From the NCBI RefSeq assembly GCF_016587435.1, contig NZ_BNJJ01000016.1, positions 62,001 through 126,000 on the forward strand: DNA of 64,000 nucleotides. Reading direction: 5' to 3'. The translations under genes and the position numbers were made by a program. Position 1 is the stretch's first letter. Each line of letters starts with the position of its first letter. Below, one piece after another: positions 55,972 through 64,000 of this stretch. This stretch comes from Dictyobacter formicarum (GTDB lineage Bacteria; Chloroflexota; Ktedonobacteria; Ktedonobacterales; Ktedonobacteraceae). The notes beneath the pieces are model-generated. The model saw only the letters and a program-made list of their open reading frames with translations, was not told where the DNA came from and searched no databases.

Positions 55972-57000
55972 TCAGGCTGTGACCGTAAACAGAAAGTGCT
56001 GAATGGGTACTTTATCGGTACAGGCGGTTGAACTGGCCCAAGAAATATCCACAGAACCAGAGCCAACGGAGCCCGGTTTGTAATAGAAATAGGCGCTGGT
56101 CTGTGCTAAATAAGTGGCTCCACCAGGTGTTGCTGGATTGGAGTAAGGGTAGACATGATTATTCACAGACCAGTCGAGGCAGATGGCACCACTATAGGCG
56201 GCCTGGTGAATGATCATCGTTACATACACTGACTGACCCAGGCGGAAAGTCTGCGTTGGCTGTAGTGGCTGTCCTGTACGCATATCAACGCCGTTGGTAA
56301 TGCTGGTATTATCCACATATAGATTGCCCGAAATGGGCGTAGTCGGCGTCGCGGTCGGAGTTGTTTGTGGCTGGGTAGCGGCAGGTTGGGTAGTGGCCGG
56401 TTTGGTCGCGACCGGTTTGGTGTTTGGCTCAGGTGCTACATTGGTGGAAACAGTTGTCTGCGTCAATGGTAGACTTTGCGCCATGATGAAAACAAAGACC
56501 ATAATAAGGGCACCTGCCATCAGACACATGCCAGCGACCGTGAAGCCCAGTCTTATCCTGGGCTGACGACGCGGGGGTTGTGTCAGCGACGGCGTAGCCA
56601 TACGAGGTGCCTGAGGAGTAGCGGGCCTGGTTGGGGTTGGTGTGGATGGAACATACATATTATTCTGAGCACCAGTGGCCGGGGGCAAAGGCGCGTTAGT
56701 ATGAGGTGGATACGCATAAGAATTGGATGCAGGCGAAAACTGGCCCGCCGGAGCTGATACGTTTCCTGCAGCAGGCTGTGCTTCCCATGGTGAAGCAACT
56801 GGTGTAGCCGCGCCCCAGGACGGTGGCGCACCATGACCGGCGTTACTGTTATCAGGTGAATGTGAATTAGATGGCGAAGGCGCGGGGGTCAGCCTGATCT
56901 TTCCCGATGCACGTGTTCCCACGTTTCCAACCGTTGCTCCACAGCGTGGACAACTGGTACGCGATGGAGAGAGTGGCATGCCGCATTGTGAGCATTTCAT
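55972..57000 (-). CDS. Zinc-ribbon membrane protein with Pro/Thr-rich linker and external beta domain (2)
   Basis: The 342-residue protein has the same order as its neighbour: zinc ribbon CSQCGMPLSPSRTSCPRCG (3-21), Pro/Ser/Ala-rich linker, one membrane helix (VAGMCLMAGALIMVFVFIMA), a Thr/Pro/Gln stretch, and a C-terminal beta domain with a Cys and the ending FTVTA. The two are probably old paralogues although their sequences differ. The zinc ribbon would lie inside the cell and the beta domain outside, as in a signalling anchor. GAGG lies before the ATG. Confidence 0.7.
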   Translation of the reverse strand: MKCSQCGMPLSPSRTSCPRCGATVGNVGTRASGKIRLTPAPSPSNSHSPDNSNAGHGAPPSWGAATPVASPWEAQPAAGNVSAPAGQFSPASNSYAYPPHTNAPLPPATGAQNNMYVPSTPTPTRPATPQAPRMATPSLTQPPRRQPRIRLGFTVAGMCLMAGALIMVFVFIMAQSLPLTQTTVSTNVAPEPNTKPVATKPATTQPAATQPQTTPTATPTTPISGNLYVDNTSITNGVDMRTGQPLQPTQTFRLGQSVYVTMIIHQAAYSGAICLDWSVNNHVYPYSNPATPGGATYLAQTSAYFYYKPGSVGSGSVDISWASSTACTDKVPIQHFLFTVTA

Positions 57001-57248
57001 GTTCTAATAAACCTCTTTATCAAACAACTACCCTGCCTGTGGACGTCATTTATAATGACGAAGTAAGAGGCCGGGCGGTAAAAAAGAGCATTAAAGTAGG
57101 AGATTAGTCATAGAGCTGCTTAATTACATTGGAATCATCGTTCAGTGATCATATACTTCGTATCTTGACACTGACTCATAGCCCAACTAAAATACGATAG
57201 ATGGACAAAGTGTAATGGATGGTAGATGAAGCGCTATTTTAGCGTGGA

Positions 57249-59423
57249 ATGAAGCAGATTAGGAAAAGAATCGTGATATCAGGCGACGGCGTAGAGCAAG
57301 TATTACATACCCATATAACTCGCTTGCAAGCATGCTTACAGCGTGTTTCTGGCGATAGTCATGGTCCAGAGGAGGGAAGTGACGCGTGGCTTCTCCTCAA
57401 TGCTCTGATAGGGAATGAAGGTGTCAACAATGAAAGCATGGCCGCTCGTTTTGAGCAGTCTGGCCGCTGGTTGGCGGAACAGGGCGGCAAGCTAGACGGG
57501 CGTTTGAACGGTTTACAGCAATATATTGATGCACTCTTAAATGAACTGAAAGAAGTTTTTTCAGAGCAACCAATCATGCTGGCCGAGGCCACGACCCGCT
57601 TATCACAACTGCAATCTATCAGCGTCATGTCTCTGGCTCGTGGATATCAGAGTGTAACCGACCAATACAAGGTTGAAAGTGTCCATACCACACAACAGCT
57701 AGAGCAGCGTCTAACGGCCCTGCAGCGGATCAATGGCGTGAGTAACTCGGCTATGGACCTGGACCAGACGTTAGAAATAACTGCTCAGGAAGTCGCGGCT
57801 GAATTACACGTTGAGCTTTGCTCCATCTTTTTCTATGATGAACTGCAGCGCGTGCTGACCTTGCGCGCCACCAATGGTCCGCGTCCCCTGGGTGGGATGC
57901 ACTTTACCCTGCGCCTGGGTGAAGGCTATAGCGGCTGGGTGGCCGACAAGGGGCGTCCACTATTTATGCCTGATGCTCTGTCCGATAACAATTTTGCTTC
58001 TGAAGCGCGATCCTACCATACCGATTTGCACGGCCTGATGGCATTGCCAATTATCTTCTTTGGCAATGCGGAGCGTTTGATTGGCGTCATCAGTGTGCAA
58101 TCGATCGAGCCACGTGAGTTCACTCGTGACGAGATTAGCTTTGTCGAGGTGGTGGCTGGTATTGTCGCCATCAATATCGAAAACGGGCGACTCTACGAGC
58201 AAACCGATGAGCAGCTACGCCGTAAAGTTCACGAACTGGCGACGATTCATCGTGTCTCGTCGATCATCGCCTCTACCCTGAATCTAGACGAAGTGCTACA
58301 GATTATCACCACCCAGGCCGTCCATCTCTCAGGGGCGGAGCGCTCCTGCATCTTTGAGCTTGACGAGGATCGGCAGAAGCTGCATGTGCTGGCCCACTAC
58401 GGTCTCAACAGTAACCTGGCTTCAAGCATACAAATCGGGGTGGGTCAATGCTGCGCCGGTCGCTCGGTCCAGACAGGTCGGCCGAGCATGGCAGTCGATT
58501 GCTTCCAGGCCGACGAGTCCTGTTTTATCCATAACGATCCCTTTGTCTCATCAGAGATTCACTCGGTGCTCTGCGTGCCCCTCAAGGTCAAGCAGAAAGT
58601 TTTAGGGTGTATTTGTATCTACAGCAATCACCGTCACCTGTTGAGTCCCGAGCAGATGCAGCTAGTGATCACCTTTGCCAACGAAGCCGCCATCGCCATC
58701 GAGAACGCTCGATTGTACGAAGAGGCGCGCCGAGGTCTGGAATTAAAATCGGTATTGCTGCGCGAACTGCATCACCGGGTCAAGAACAACCTGGCAACCG
58801 TAGGTGGTATACTCTCCCTGCAGCGGCGAAGAACCAAATCGCCCGAGATTCGGGCCACGCTGGCAGAAAGCGTAAACCGCGTCCAGGGCCTGGCCTCGAC
58901 CCATGACTTGCTGGCCCACGAGGATGTCAGCGAGGCGCGCGTTGATGAAATCGCGCGCAAGATCGTCGGTGTCGCCCATTCCAACCTGTGTCCGCCCGAA
59001 AAGCGCATTACCTTCCAGGTTGAGCCGAGCCCGATCGTCATTCCTTCGCGGGCCGTGACTGTGCTGGCCCTGGTCGTCAACGAAATGATCTCCAACTCGA
59101 TTAAACACGGCATGGCAAATAGAATGGAAGGCTCCATCATCATTCGGGGCCTGGAAGAAGATGGTATGGTTACCGTACAGGTGCTGGACGACGGCGTTGG
59201 GCCAGCCTTTGAGCTCTCATTCGACGAATCTGCCGAGGGCAGTTCCGAGGGACTGGGCCTCTCGCTCATCAAACATCTGATAGGTGATCTTGACGGAAAA
59301 TTTTCCTTGCGCCGTGGCATGGTTACGCTCTCGAATCGCAATGCGCAAGAGAATAACGACCCAGTCGAGCGCACCATCTCAGAAGTTCGCTTTCCCCTGG
59401 TGAGACGCAGCCGTACCTCGTAG
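57249..59423 (+). CDS. Hybrid-type sensor: tandem GAF domains and HisKA_2 histidine kinase
   Basis: The 724-residue soluble sensor has an N-terminal helical region (about 1-165), a first GAF domain (about 175-320), and a second GAF domain (about 335-490) containing eight Cys. The HisKA_2 dimerisation domain has the phospho-acceptor His508 in ELHHRVKNNL. The ATPase domain carries VNEMISNSIKHG and the glycine loop EGLGLSLIKHL. No membrane segment is present, so it senses an internal signal. A receiver-domain gene lies 190 bases downstream and is a likely partner. The start has only a weak ribosome site. Confidence 0.88.
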   Translation: MKQIRKRIVISGDGVEQVLHTHITRLQACLQRVSGDSHGPEEGSDAWLLLNALIGNEGVNNESMAARFEQSGRWLAEQGGKLDGRLNGLQQYIDALLNELKEVFSEQPIMLAEATTRLSQLQSISVMSLARGYQSVTDQYKVESVHTTQQLEQRLTALQRINGVSNSAMDLDQTLEITAQEVAAELHVELCSIFFYDELQRVLTLRATNGPRPLGGMHFTLRLGEGYSGWVADKGRPLFMPDALSDNNFASEARSYHTDLHGLMALPIIFFGNAERLIGVISVQSIEPREFTRDEISFVEVVAGIVAINIENGRLYEQTDEQLRRKVHELATIHRVSSIIASTLNLDEVLQIITTQAVHLSGAERSCIFELDEDRQKLHVLAHYGLNSNLASSIQIGVGQCCAGRSVQTGRPSMAVDCFQADESCFIHNDPFVSSEIHSVLCVPLKVKQKVLGCICIYSNHRHLLSPEQMQLVITFANEAAIAIENARLYEEARRGLELKSVLLRELHHRVKNNLATVGGILSLQRRRTKSPEIRATLAESVNRVQGLASTHDLLAHEDVSEARVDEIARKIVGVAHSNLCPPEKRITFQVEPSPIVIPSRAVTVLALVVNEMISNSIKHGMANRMEGSIIIRGLEEDGMVTVQVLDDGVGPAFELSFDESAEGSSEGLGLSLIKHLIGDLDGKFSLRRGMVTLSNRNAQENNDPVERTISEVRFPLVRRSRTS

Positions 59424-59611
59424 TGTGGCGCTGGCCGCCGCATCGCGAATTCCTCAGTGTATGTGAACGTCCTCGAAAAGGACATCAACGTGCCAGGGAA
59501 AGAAGCGTCCACCGTGCTCGCATGCCTGCTGCGTCGAATGGCGCAATACAGTGATGTTTATCGATGGCAGTTTGTATTTAGAAGGCTGGTGGATAGTAGA
59601 GGTAAACGAGT

Positions 59612-60094
59612 ATGTATGAGGCACCACAGAAAAAAAGGATCCTTATTGTTGAAGATGAACGGGCTATCCAGCAGGTTCTCTGCTTCTTTTTACGGCACCA
59701 TGATTTTGAGGTCGCGGCCGCCTCAAACGGCCAGGAGGCAATGCGTATCATCCCAGAATTTCAGCCGCACCTGATCATCCTTGATCTGGTCATGCAGCCA
59801 GGTTCAGGGTGGGATGTGTTGCACTGGTTGCGCAATAACCACCTGATACCTGGTATTCCTGTGCTTGTCGTGAGTGCCCTGGTTCATTTGAAGGACCAGA
59901 TGCAGGGTTTTGAAGAGGGCGCTATTGAATACCTCACCAAACCTACGCAGCCCAGCGTCATTGTTGAGCGTGTCAGAGCCTTACTGTCCTTGACCATCGA
60001 ACAGAGAAACATGCTGCACCACAAGCGCATGGACGAGCGGCGCAAAACTCTCGACCGCCTGACCGCCACGCAGCCGGATGAGTTCGTCTATTAG
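59612..60094 (+). CDS. Single-domain response regulator
   Basis: The 160-residue protein is a CheY-like receiver: acidic pair ED (14-15), phospho-acceptor Asp58 (LIILDLVMQ), VVSAL and the Lys of YLTKP. A helical tail of about 30 residues carries charged repeats (HHKRMDERRKTLDRL). No DNA-binding domain is present, so it probably acts through protein contacts. GAGG precedes the ATG. Position right after the GAF-histidine kinase suggests they form a two-component pair. Confidence 0.87.
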   Translation: MYEAPQKKRILIVEDERAIQQVLCFFLRHHDFEVAAASNGQEAMRIIPEFQPHLIILDLVMQPGSGWDVLHWLRNNHLIPGIPVLVVSALVHLKDQMQGFEEGAIEYLTKPTQPSVIVERVRALLSLTIEQRNMLHHKRMDERRKTLDRLTATQPDEFVY

Positions 60095-60111
60095 CGCCAG
60101 TCTCGTATTTT

Positions 60112-61278
60112 TTAAATGGCTAGCGGCTGCCCACAGCGCGTACAGAAACGATTGCCGACAGGATTGCGCTCACCGCAGACAGTGCATTGATTGAGTAGAT
60201 AGCCACAGCGCGTACAATAGCGCATCTGTGGTTTGTTCAAATGCTGACAGTTAAAGCACGTAAAGAGCACATTCTGCTGGCGATTATCGACCATCGTTGG
60301 GGTGCGTGGAGCCGGTGGTTGGGCCACTGGAGGCTGAGGGAGCAGCATATGCTGAGGTATGAAGTTACCTCCTCCCATCTGTGGTTGTCCAAACATGCCA
60401 CCAATGGCTGACTGCGACGGATTATTGATCTGCAATAGCGCTTGATTTAAAGCCTCGCCCATTTCCCTTGCCGTCTGATAGCGTTGCGCAGGATTTTTGG
60501 CCAGCGCCGTCAAAATGATATGTTCTATAGCTAGCGGTATCAGCGGATTGAGGGCTCGTGGGCGCGGCGGCTGCTCATAGATATGGCTATGGGCCAGCGC
60601 TGGATAGTTATCTGCCACAAATGGCGTGCGCCCGGTTTCGGCCTCAAAAAGCATAACGCCTAGGGCATAAATATCGGCCCGGCCATCTACCGGACCGCCC
60701 TGGCATTGCTCTGGTGACATATATTCTGGAGTTCCCACGCCAGCCCCTGGGCGCGTAAGGTTCGTCTTTGTACTGGCCAGCACCTTGGCGATACCAAAAT
60801 CCGAGAGGATCGGGCGCCCGGCGCGATCCATCAACACATTGACAGGTTTGATATCGCGATGAATGACGCCCTGGCCATGGGCATACGTCAGGGCATCGGA
60901 CAACTGCACAAAAATAGAGATCAGCTCGGTCGTATCGATTGCCCGCTTCTCCAGTAAAAATCTATCGAAGCGCTGTTTTAGTGTTCCCCCATCGACAAGC
61001 TGCATTACAATATACAGGTGACCATATTGTTCGTTCGCATCATGAACGGTCACGATATTCGGGTGCGTGAGCGATGCGACCAACCTGGCCTCCAGATTGA
61101 AGCGCTCAACGAAACTACGGTCAGCAGCATACCACGGTGGCAGAACTTTTATCGCCACATCGCGGCCCAGGTTCTCCTGGTGAGCTTTATATACCCGAGC
61201 CATTCCTCCCTGCCCTAATGCCTCCAGGATACGGTAATTGCCGAGCGTTGTTCCAATCAGATCGTCTTGCTGCATCAT
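60112..61278 (-). CDS. Ser/Thr protein kinase with two C-terminal zinc ribbons
   Basis: The 388-residue kinase is complete: glycine loop GQGGMARVY, VAIK with Lys44, HRD (140-142), DFG (160-162), SPE and DIYALG. After a Pro/Gln linker the last 50 residues contain tandem zinc ribbons (CFNCQHL...CTRCG and CTVCGER...CTRCG). No membrane segment is seen, unlike PknB. The zinc ribbons resemble the N-terminal one of the pseudokinase at 593-2872. No clear ribosome site supports the first of the two ATGs. It ends convergently with the response-regulator gene. Confidence 0.9.
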   Translation of the reverse strand: MMQQDDLIGTTLGNYRILEALGQGGMARVYKAHQENLGRDVAIKVLPPWYAADRSFVERFNLEARLVASLTHPNIVTVHDANEQYGHLYIVMQLVDGGTLKQRFDRFLLEKRAIDTTELISIFVQLSDALTYAHGQGVIHRDIKPVNVLMDRAGRPILSDFGIAKVLASTKTNLTRPGAGVGTPEYMSPEQCQGGPVDGRADIYALGVMLFEAETGRTPFVADNYPALAHSHIYEQPPRPRALNPLIPLAIEHIILTALAKNPAQRYQTAREMGEALNQALLQINNPSQSAIGGMFGQPQMGGGNFIPQHMLLPQPPVAQPPAPRTPTMVDNRQQNVLFTCFNCQHLNKPQMRYCTRCGYLLNQCTVCGERNPVGNRFCTRCGQPLAI

Positions 61279-61414
61279 GTCATAGGGCCACGCCGATGAT
61301 AGCTGCTTGGCTCTCCATCCGGGCAGTACAACTGCGTGGCCCCTTTCCCTCTCTAAATGGCGTTAGTATATGAGCATAGTATAGACATTGGCATAGTTTC
61401 AGAAGCGGTTCCGC

Positions 61415-62731
61415 TTATTTCTTAGCAAACACAAGCACGGTTTGACCAAGCTGGATGCGGTCGCCTTCCTGTAATGGATACGTCTGGAATTTATTGACGA
61501 GCTGGCCATTGACCTTGGTTCCGTTGGCGCTGCCCTCATCCTTTAATGCATAGCTACCATTGCCCATATTGACAAGTGAAGCATGCAGGCGTGAGACGGC
61601 CAGATCTTCCAGGAAGATATCGCTCTCGCGGCTCCGGCCCATGCTCAATGATTCCTTCCGAATTTCATAGACGCGGCCAGGCTCTTTTCCTTCCTCTATA
61701 CGTACAAAGCCGACGCCCCCACCCATTTGCGGGCTACCACCCATCTGTGGACCCTGCGAGCGCAACATGGTTTTGTCGTTATCGACACCGCCACCATACA
61801 TAGCATTGGGATCCTGGCCAAAGCCGCCCTGATTGGGCTGTTGCCATGGCGGGATCGAAGCCGGGTTAGAGAAAGGAGCAGAGGATTGCTTAGGATTGGG
61901 CGTTCCCCATGGATCAGCCTGTTGAGGTTGCTGTGGCTGCTGTGGCTGCTGTGGCTGATTCCAGCCTGCATTTGAGCCACCGCCATAGGCAGTTTGTGCC
62001 TGCTGCTGTGGAGCAGAGTTGGCCTGGGCACCCCACTGTTGGCCGGAACCACTTTGCGGTTGCTGATTAGCTCCCCAGGCGTCTTGTGCGGGGGCAGAAG
62101 CGGCAGGGGCGTTCCAGGGAGCCTGATTGCCCTGATTACCCCAGGCTGGCTGGGAAGGATTTGACGCCCCCCACGGCTGATTAGCCGCTGGCTGAGCCGG
62201 ATTATTAGAGGCGCCCCATGGATTTTGCTCGGACTGAGCCGGGCTGGCGCCCCATGGATTAGCTCCCTGCGCTGGTGATTGCGCTTGCGGTTGCTGCGCG
62301 TTAGCTCCCCATGAAGCCTGAGCTGGATTGGAGGTGCCCCATGGATTTTGCTCGGACTGAGCCGGGCTGGCGCCCCATGGATTGGCACTGGCCTGTGGCT
62401 GCTGACCTGGTGTGGCGCCCCAGCTATTTTGTTGAGCTGCAGCCCCGGGCGCATTCCAGGCGTTTTGTCCCTGGCCCGCTTGTTGATTCCAACCGGCGGC
62501 CGCCCCTTGCGACTGATTCTGATTCCAGGCTCCCGCTTGTGCCTGCCGCTGCCAATCGCCGGCTCCACCAGCCCCGATAGGTGTTTTCGTCGTTTTATTT
62601 TTGCCGCTGCGCCACAGGAACAGTCCGCCAATGGCCAGAATAACGGCAACGGCAACGATTGCTCCAATGAGCACTGGCGTTGGGACAAGGCTGCTTAAAG
62701 CAGCAAAGACGGTCAAATATGGCTCTCTCAT
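61415..62731 (-). CDS. FHA-domain membrane protein with Trp-Gly/Gln repeats
   Basis: The 438-residue protein has an N-terminal membrane helix (about 17-40, VLIGAIVAVAVILAIGGLFLW). About 270 residues of repeats follow, built from NPWGA, Gln, Ser, Ala and Pro. The C-terminal FHA domain (about 350-436) has the phosphothreonine-binding residues of MGRS, SRLHAS and ANGTKVNG. FHA domains read phosphothreonine, so partner kinases may be those on either side. GAGGGG lies before the ATG. The repeat region includes long identical DNA copies, a sign of recent duplication. Confidence 0.87.
   Translation of the reverse strand: MREPYLTVFAALSSLVPTPVLIGAIVAVAVILAIGGLFLWRSGKNKTTKTPIGAGGAGDWQRQAQAGAWNQNQSQGAAAGWNQQAGQGQNAWNAPGAAAQQNSWGATPGQQPQASANPWGASPAQSEQNPWGTSNPAQASWGANAQQPQAQSPAQGANPWGASPAQSEQNPWGASNNPAQPAANQPWGASNPSQPAWGNQGNQAPWNAPAASAPAQDAWGANQQPQSGSGQQWGAQANSAPQQQAQTAYGGGSNAGWNQPQQPQQPQQPQQADPWGTPNPKQSSAPFSNPASIPPWQQPNQGGFGQDPNAMYGGGVDNDKTMLRSQGPQMGGSPQMGGGVGFVRIEEGKEPGRVYEIRKESLSMGRSRESDIFLEDLAVSRLHASLVNMGNGSYALKDEGSANGTKVNGQLVNKFQTYPLQEGDRIQLGQTVLVFAKK
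61920..61958. repeat. Short tandem repeat in the FHA-protein gene
   Basis: A 9-base unit (GCTGTGGCT type) is repeated about three to four times and encodes PQQPQQPQQ. It may vary in copy number by slippage without changing the frame. Confidence 0.7.
62209..62386. repeat. Direct DNA repeat inside the FHA-protein gene
   Basis: Two nearly identical copies of about 50 bases (about 62211-62262 and 62333-62384), each with GCCCCATGGATTTTGCTCGG, encode the repeated NPWGASPAQSEQNPWG motif. The distance between copies is about 122 bases, a multiple of neither obvious unit. In-frame expansion or contraction is likely. Confidence 0.75.
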
Positions 62732-62751
62732 AACAGTTCACCCCTCTAAGC

Positions 62752-62865
62752 GTAGGGGCAGCGAGAACGCTCGCCCATGTAGCCCGGCTGATATTTCAGC
62801 CTGACCAGACTACATACGAGACTCGCCACCCGATCTGGATCGGGCACCCTTCCAGGTACCCCTAC
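62752..62865. repeat. REP-like pair bounded by GTAG and CTAC, site 9
   Basis: The left unit is GTAG then GGGCAGCG-AGAA-CGCTCGCCC (imperfect hairpin). The right unit on the reverse strand is GTAG then GGGTACC-TGGAAG-GGTGCCC. Both keep GTAG plus hairpin but not the CTTGC loop. It lies between the kinase-FHA gene and the FHA-protein gene. Confidence 0.5.
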
Positions 62866-62952
62866 AACTGCGACTCAGTGCTATTCACACCACAGCGAGC
62901 GCAATGTTGCGTATTAGCGAATGAGTAAGAATATCCAATAATTAGCCTCTAA

Positions 62953-64000
62953 TCAACGCAATTCGAAACGTACCTCGACGCTCCCAAAGCGTAGAATGTC
63001 ACCATCTTTAAGGGTACGTTCCTCGTGTGGTGTCAAGGTCACTCCGTTTAAACGAGTCTTATTCAGGGCATTGAGGTCTTCGACTGTATAGACCCCTTGT
63101 TGATTCCGCAGGTACGCATGCCGTCGCCCAACCGTTTTGTCCGCCAGATTGATCTCAGGATAGATACCTAGCGTCGGATCTTGTCGACCGACGACCATTT
63201 TATCCCCTTTTAACGGAATGCTCTGTCCACTAGAGATCACGACGACGCGCGCCTCCCTGGCAGGCGGTGGGGCTGGTGTCTTTTTGGCATCTCCCTTGCC
63301 ATCTGGCCTGGGTGGTGGCAAGATCTGGGCGATTCGCTCAAGCGCGGCATTAAAATCCTGAGGTGTCGCAAAGCGATCTTCCGGCGATTTTGCCAGCGCC
63401 TTCTGCATAAAGGAGTCCATCTCCAGCGGCAGATCGGGGCGCAACCGACAAATCGACGGCACCTTCTCATTTATGTGTTTGATAACGATATCTACGGCTG
63501 TATCCCCCTCATAAGGTGGACGCCCTGTCAGCATCTCGAAAAACACAGTAGCCACCGAGTAAAGGTCAGAACGGGTATCTGCTAAACGCCCACTTTCGGC
63601 CTGTTCGGGCGAAATATAGTAGGCGGTGCCCATAAATACATTCGACTGCGTCAGTGTAACAGTGTCCCGACCACGGGCAAGACCGAAGTCAGTAATCTTT
63701 ATGATATCCTTGCTATTAATGAGTATATTTTGTGGCTTTATATCTCTATGCACTACACCTTGTTTATACGCAGTATCCAGGCCTTCAGTAATCTGGCGTG
63801 CGTAGTTAATAGCACGTAATGGTTCCATGGGGCCCTGATTAATCATGTAGTATTTAAGACTTTGTCCATCGATGTAATCCATCACGATATAGTGCATGTT
63901 ATTATCGTTCCCATAATCAAAGATCTGCACAATATGCGAGTCGCTAAGATTCAAGAGAATATGAGCCTCTCTCTGGAAACGCGCTAGCAGTTCTCCGTCT
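62953..64000 (-). CDS. Ser/Thr protein kinase with C-terminal FHA domain (5' end outside window)
   Basis: The reading frame is open to the window edge, so the gene starts beyond it; 349 residues are visible. The kinase part retains VHRDIKPQN, DFG, the SPEQ element and SDLYSVA; the glycine loop and VAIK are off the edge. A Pro-rich linker (PPPRPDGKGDAKKTPAPPP) leads to an FHA domain with VGRQDP, GRRHAYL and NKTRLNG. A kinase with its own FHA reader can bind its own or a partner's phosphothreonine. It lies upstream of the FHA membrane-protein gene on the same strand. Confidence 0.88.
   Translation of the reverse strand, partial: DGELLARFQREAHILLNLSDSHIVQIFDYGNDNNMHYIVMDYIDGQSLKYYMINQGPMEPLRAINYARQITEGLDTAYKQGVVHRDIKPQNILINSKDIIKITDFGLARGRDTVTLTQSNVFMGTAYYISPEQAESGRLADTRSDLYSVATVFFEMLTGRPPYEGDTAVDIVIKHINEKVPSICRLRPDLPLEMDSFMQKALAKSPEDRFATPQDFNAALERIAQILPPPRPDGKGDAKKTPAPPPAREARVVVISSGQSIPLKGDKMVVGRQDPTLGIYPEINLADKTVGRRHAYLRNQQGVYTVEDLNALNKTRLNGVTLTPHEERTLKDGDILRFGSVEVRFELR

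Noticed and set aside
61900..62400. Repeats that might suggest a CRISPR array
   Set aside because: They are in-frame, of unequal spacing, and encode the Gln/NPWG repeats of the FHA protein; there are no cas genes.
1..64000. Search for tRNA, rRNA, insertion sequences or prophage
   Set aside because: No cloverleaf, rRNA-like segment, transposase, integrase or phage structural gene was recognised by eye.

Overview
The window looks like chromosomal DNA of a Chloroflexota bacterium, probably of the Ktedonobacteria. This is inferred from content and is not proven. The signs are many short CxxC...CxxC zinc ribbons fused to kinases, J-domains, channels and membrane proteins, several Ser/Thr kinase and FHA proteins, T-box leaders on amino-acid biosynthesis genes, a 14-subunit-type complex I gene set, and DprE1/DprE2-like enzymes. 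No phage, insertion sequence, CRISPR array, rRNA or tRNA gene was seen.

Layout. 1-2872: the end of a Ca2+/H+ antiporter and a zinc-ribbon pseudokinase. 3329-9532: nuoJ-K-L-M-N, the membrane arm of complex I; nuoA-I are not upstream. 9810-11915: a DprE1/DprE2-like pair. 12001-19616: a secreted Ig-like protein, rlmB, a Gln/Tyr-rich protein, a heterodimeric ABC exporter, and mscL with a zinc-ribbon tail. 19862-22981: apt, a nitroreductase, a WD40 remnant and a FemX-like transferase. 23086-26300: argH-argG behind a T-box. 26558-30082: an MscS-like membrane protein, a nitroreductase fragment, a GtrA-like protein, and hisG behind a T-box. 30689-32053: a secreted phosphoesterase. 32421-39512: a T-box operon encoding a P-loop protein of unknown role, an N-acyl-ornithine-type carbamoyltransferase, carA and carB. 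39796-43213: two exported or membrane proteins. 43314-51509: ppc and gltB. 51682-64000: a signalling region with zinc-ribbon, J-domain, GAF-histidine kinase, response regulator, Ser/Thr kinase and FHA proteins.

How the genes work together. Carbamoyl-phosphate synthase, the carbamoyltransferase, ArgG and ArgH cover the last steps of arginine synthesis. Their two operons carry separate T-boxes whose candidate specifier is the same Arg codon, CGC. A third T-box with candidate specifier His CAC precedes hisG. GltB and Ppc supply glutamate and oxaloacetate upstream of the same pathways.

The most unusual non-coding signal is a family of REP-like elements at nine intergenic places. Each unit reads GTAG (or ATAG), then a short hairpin. 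At most of the sites the loop is CTTGC or CTCGC. Units usually occur as head-to-head pairs, and the stems differ between sites while staying complementary. The strongest leads for new biology are this family, the unknown P-loop protein heading the arginine T-box operon, the carbamoyltransferase with an unusual specificity residue, and the zinc-ribbon pseudokinase.
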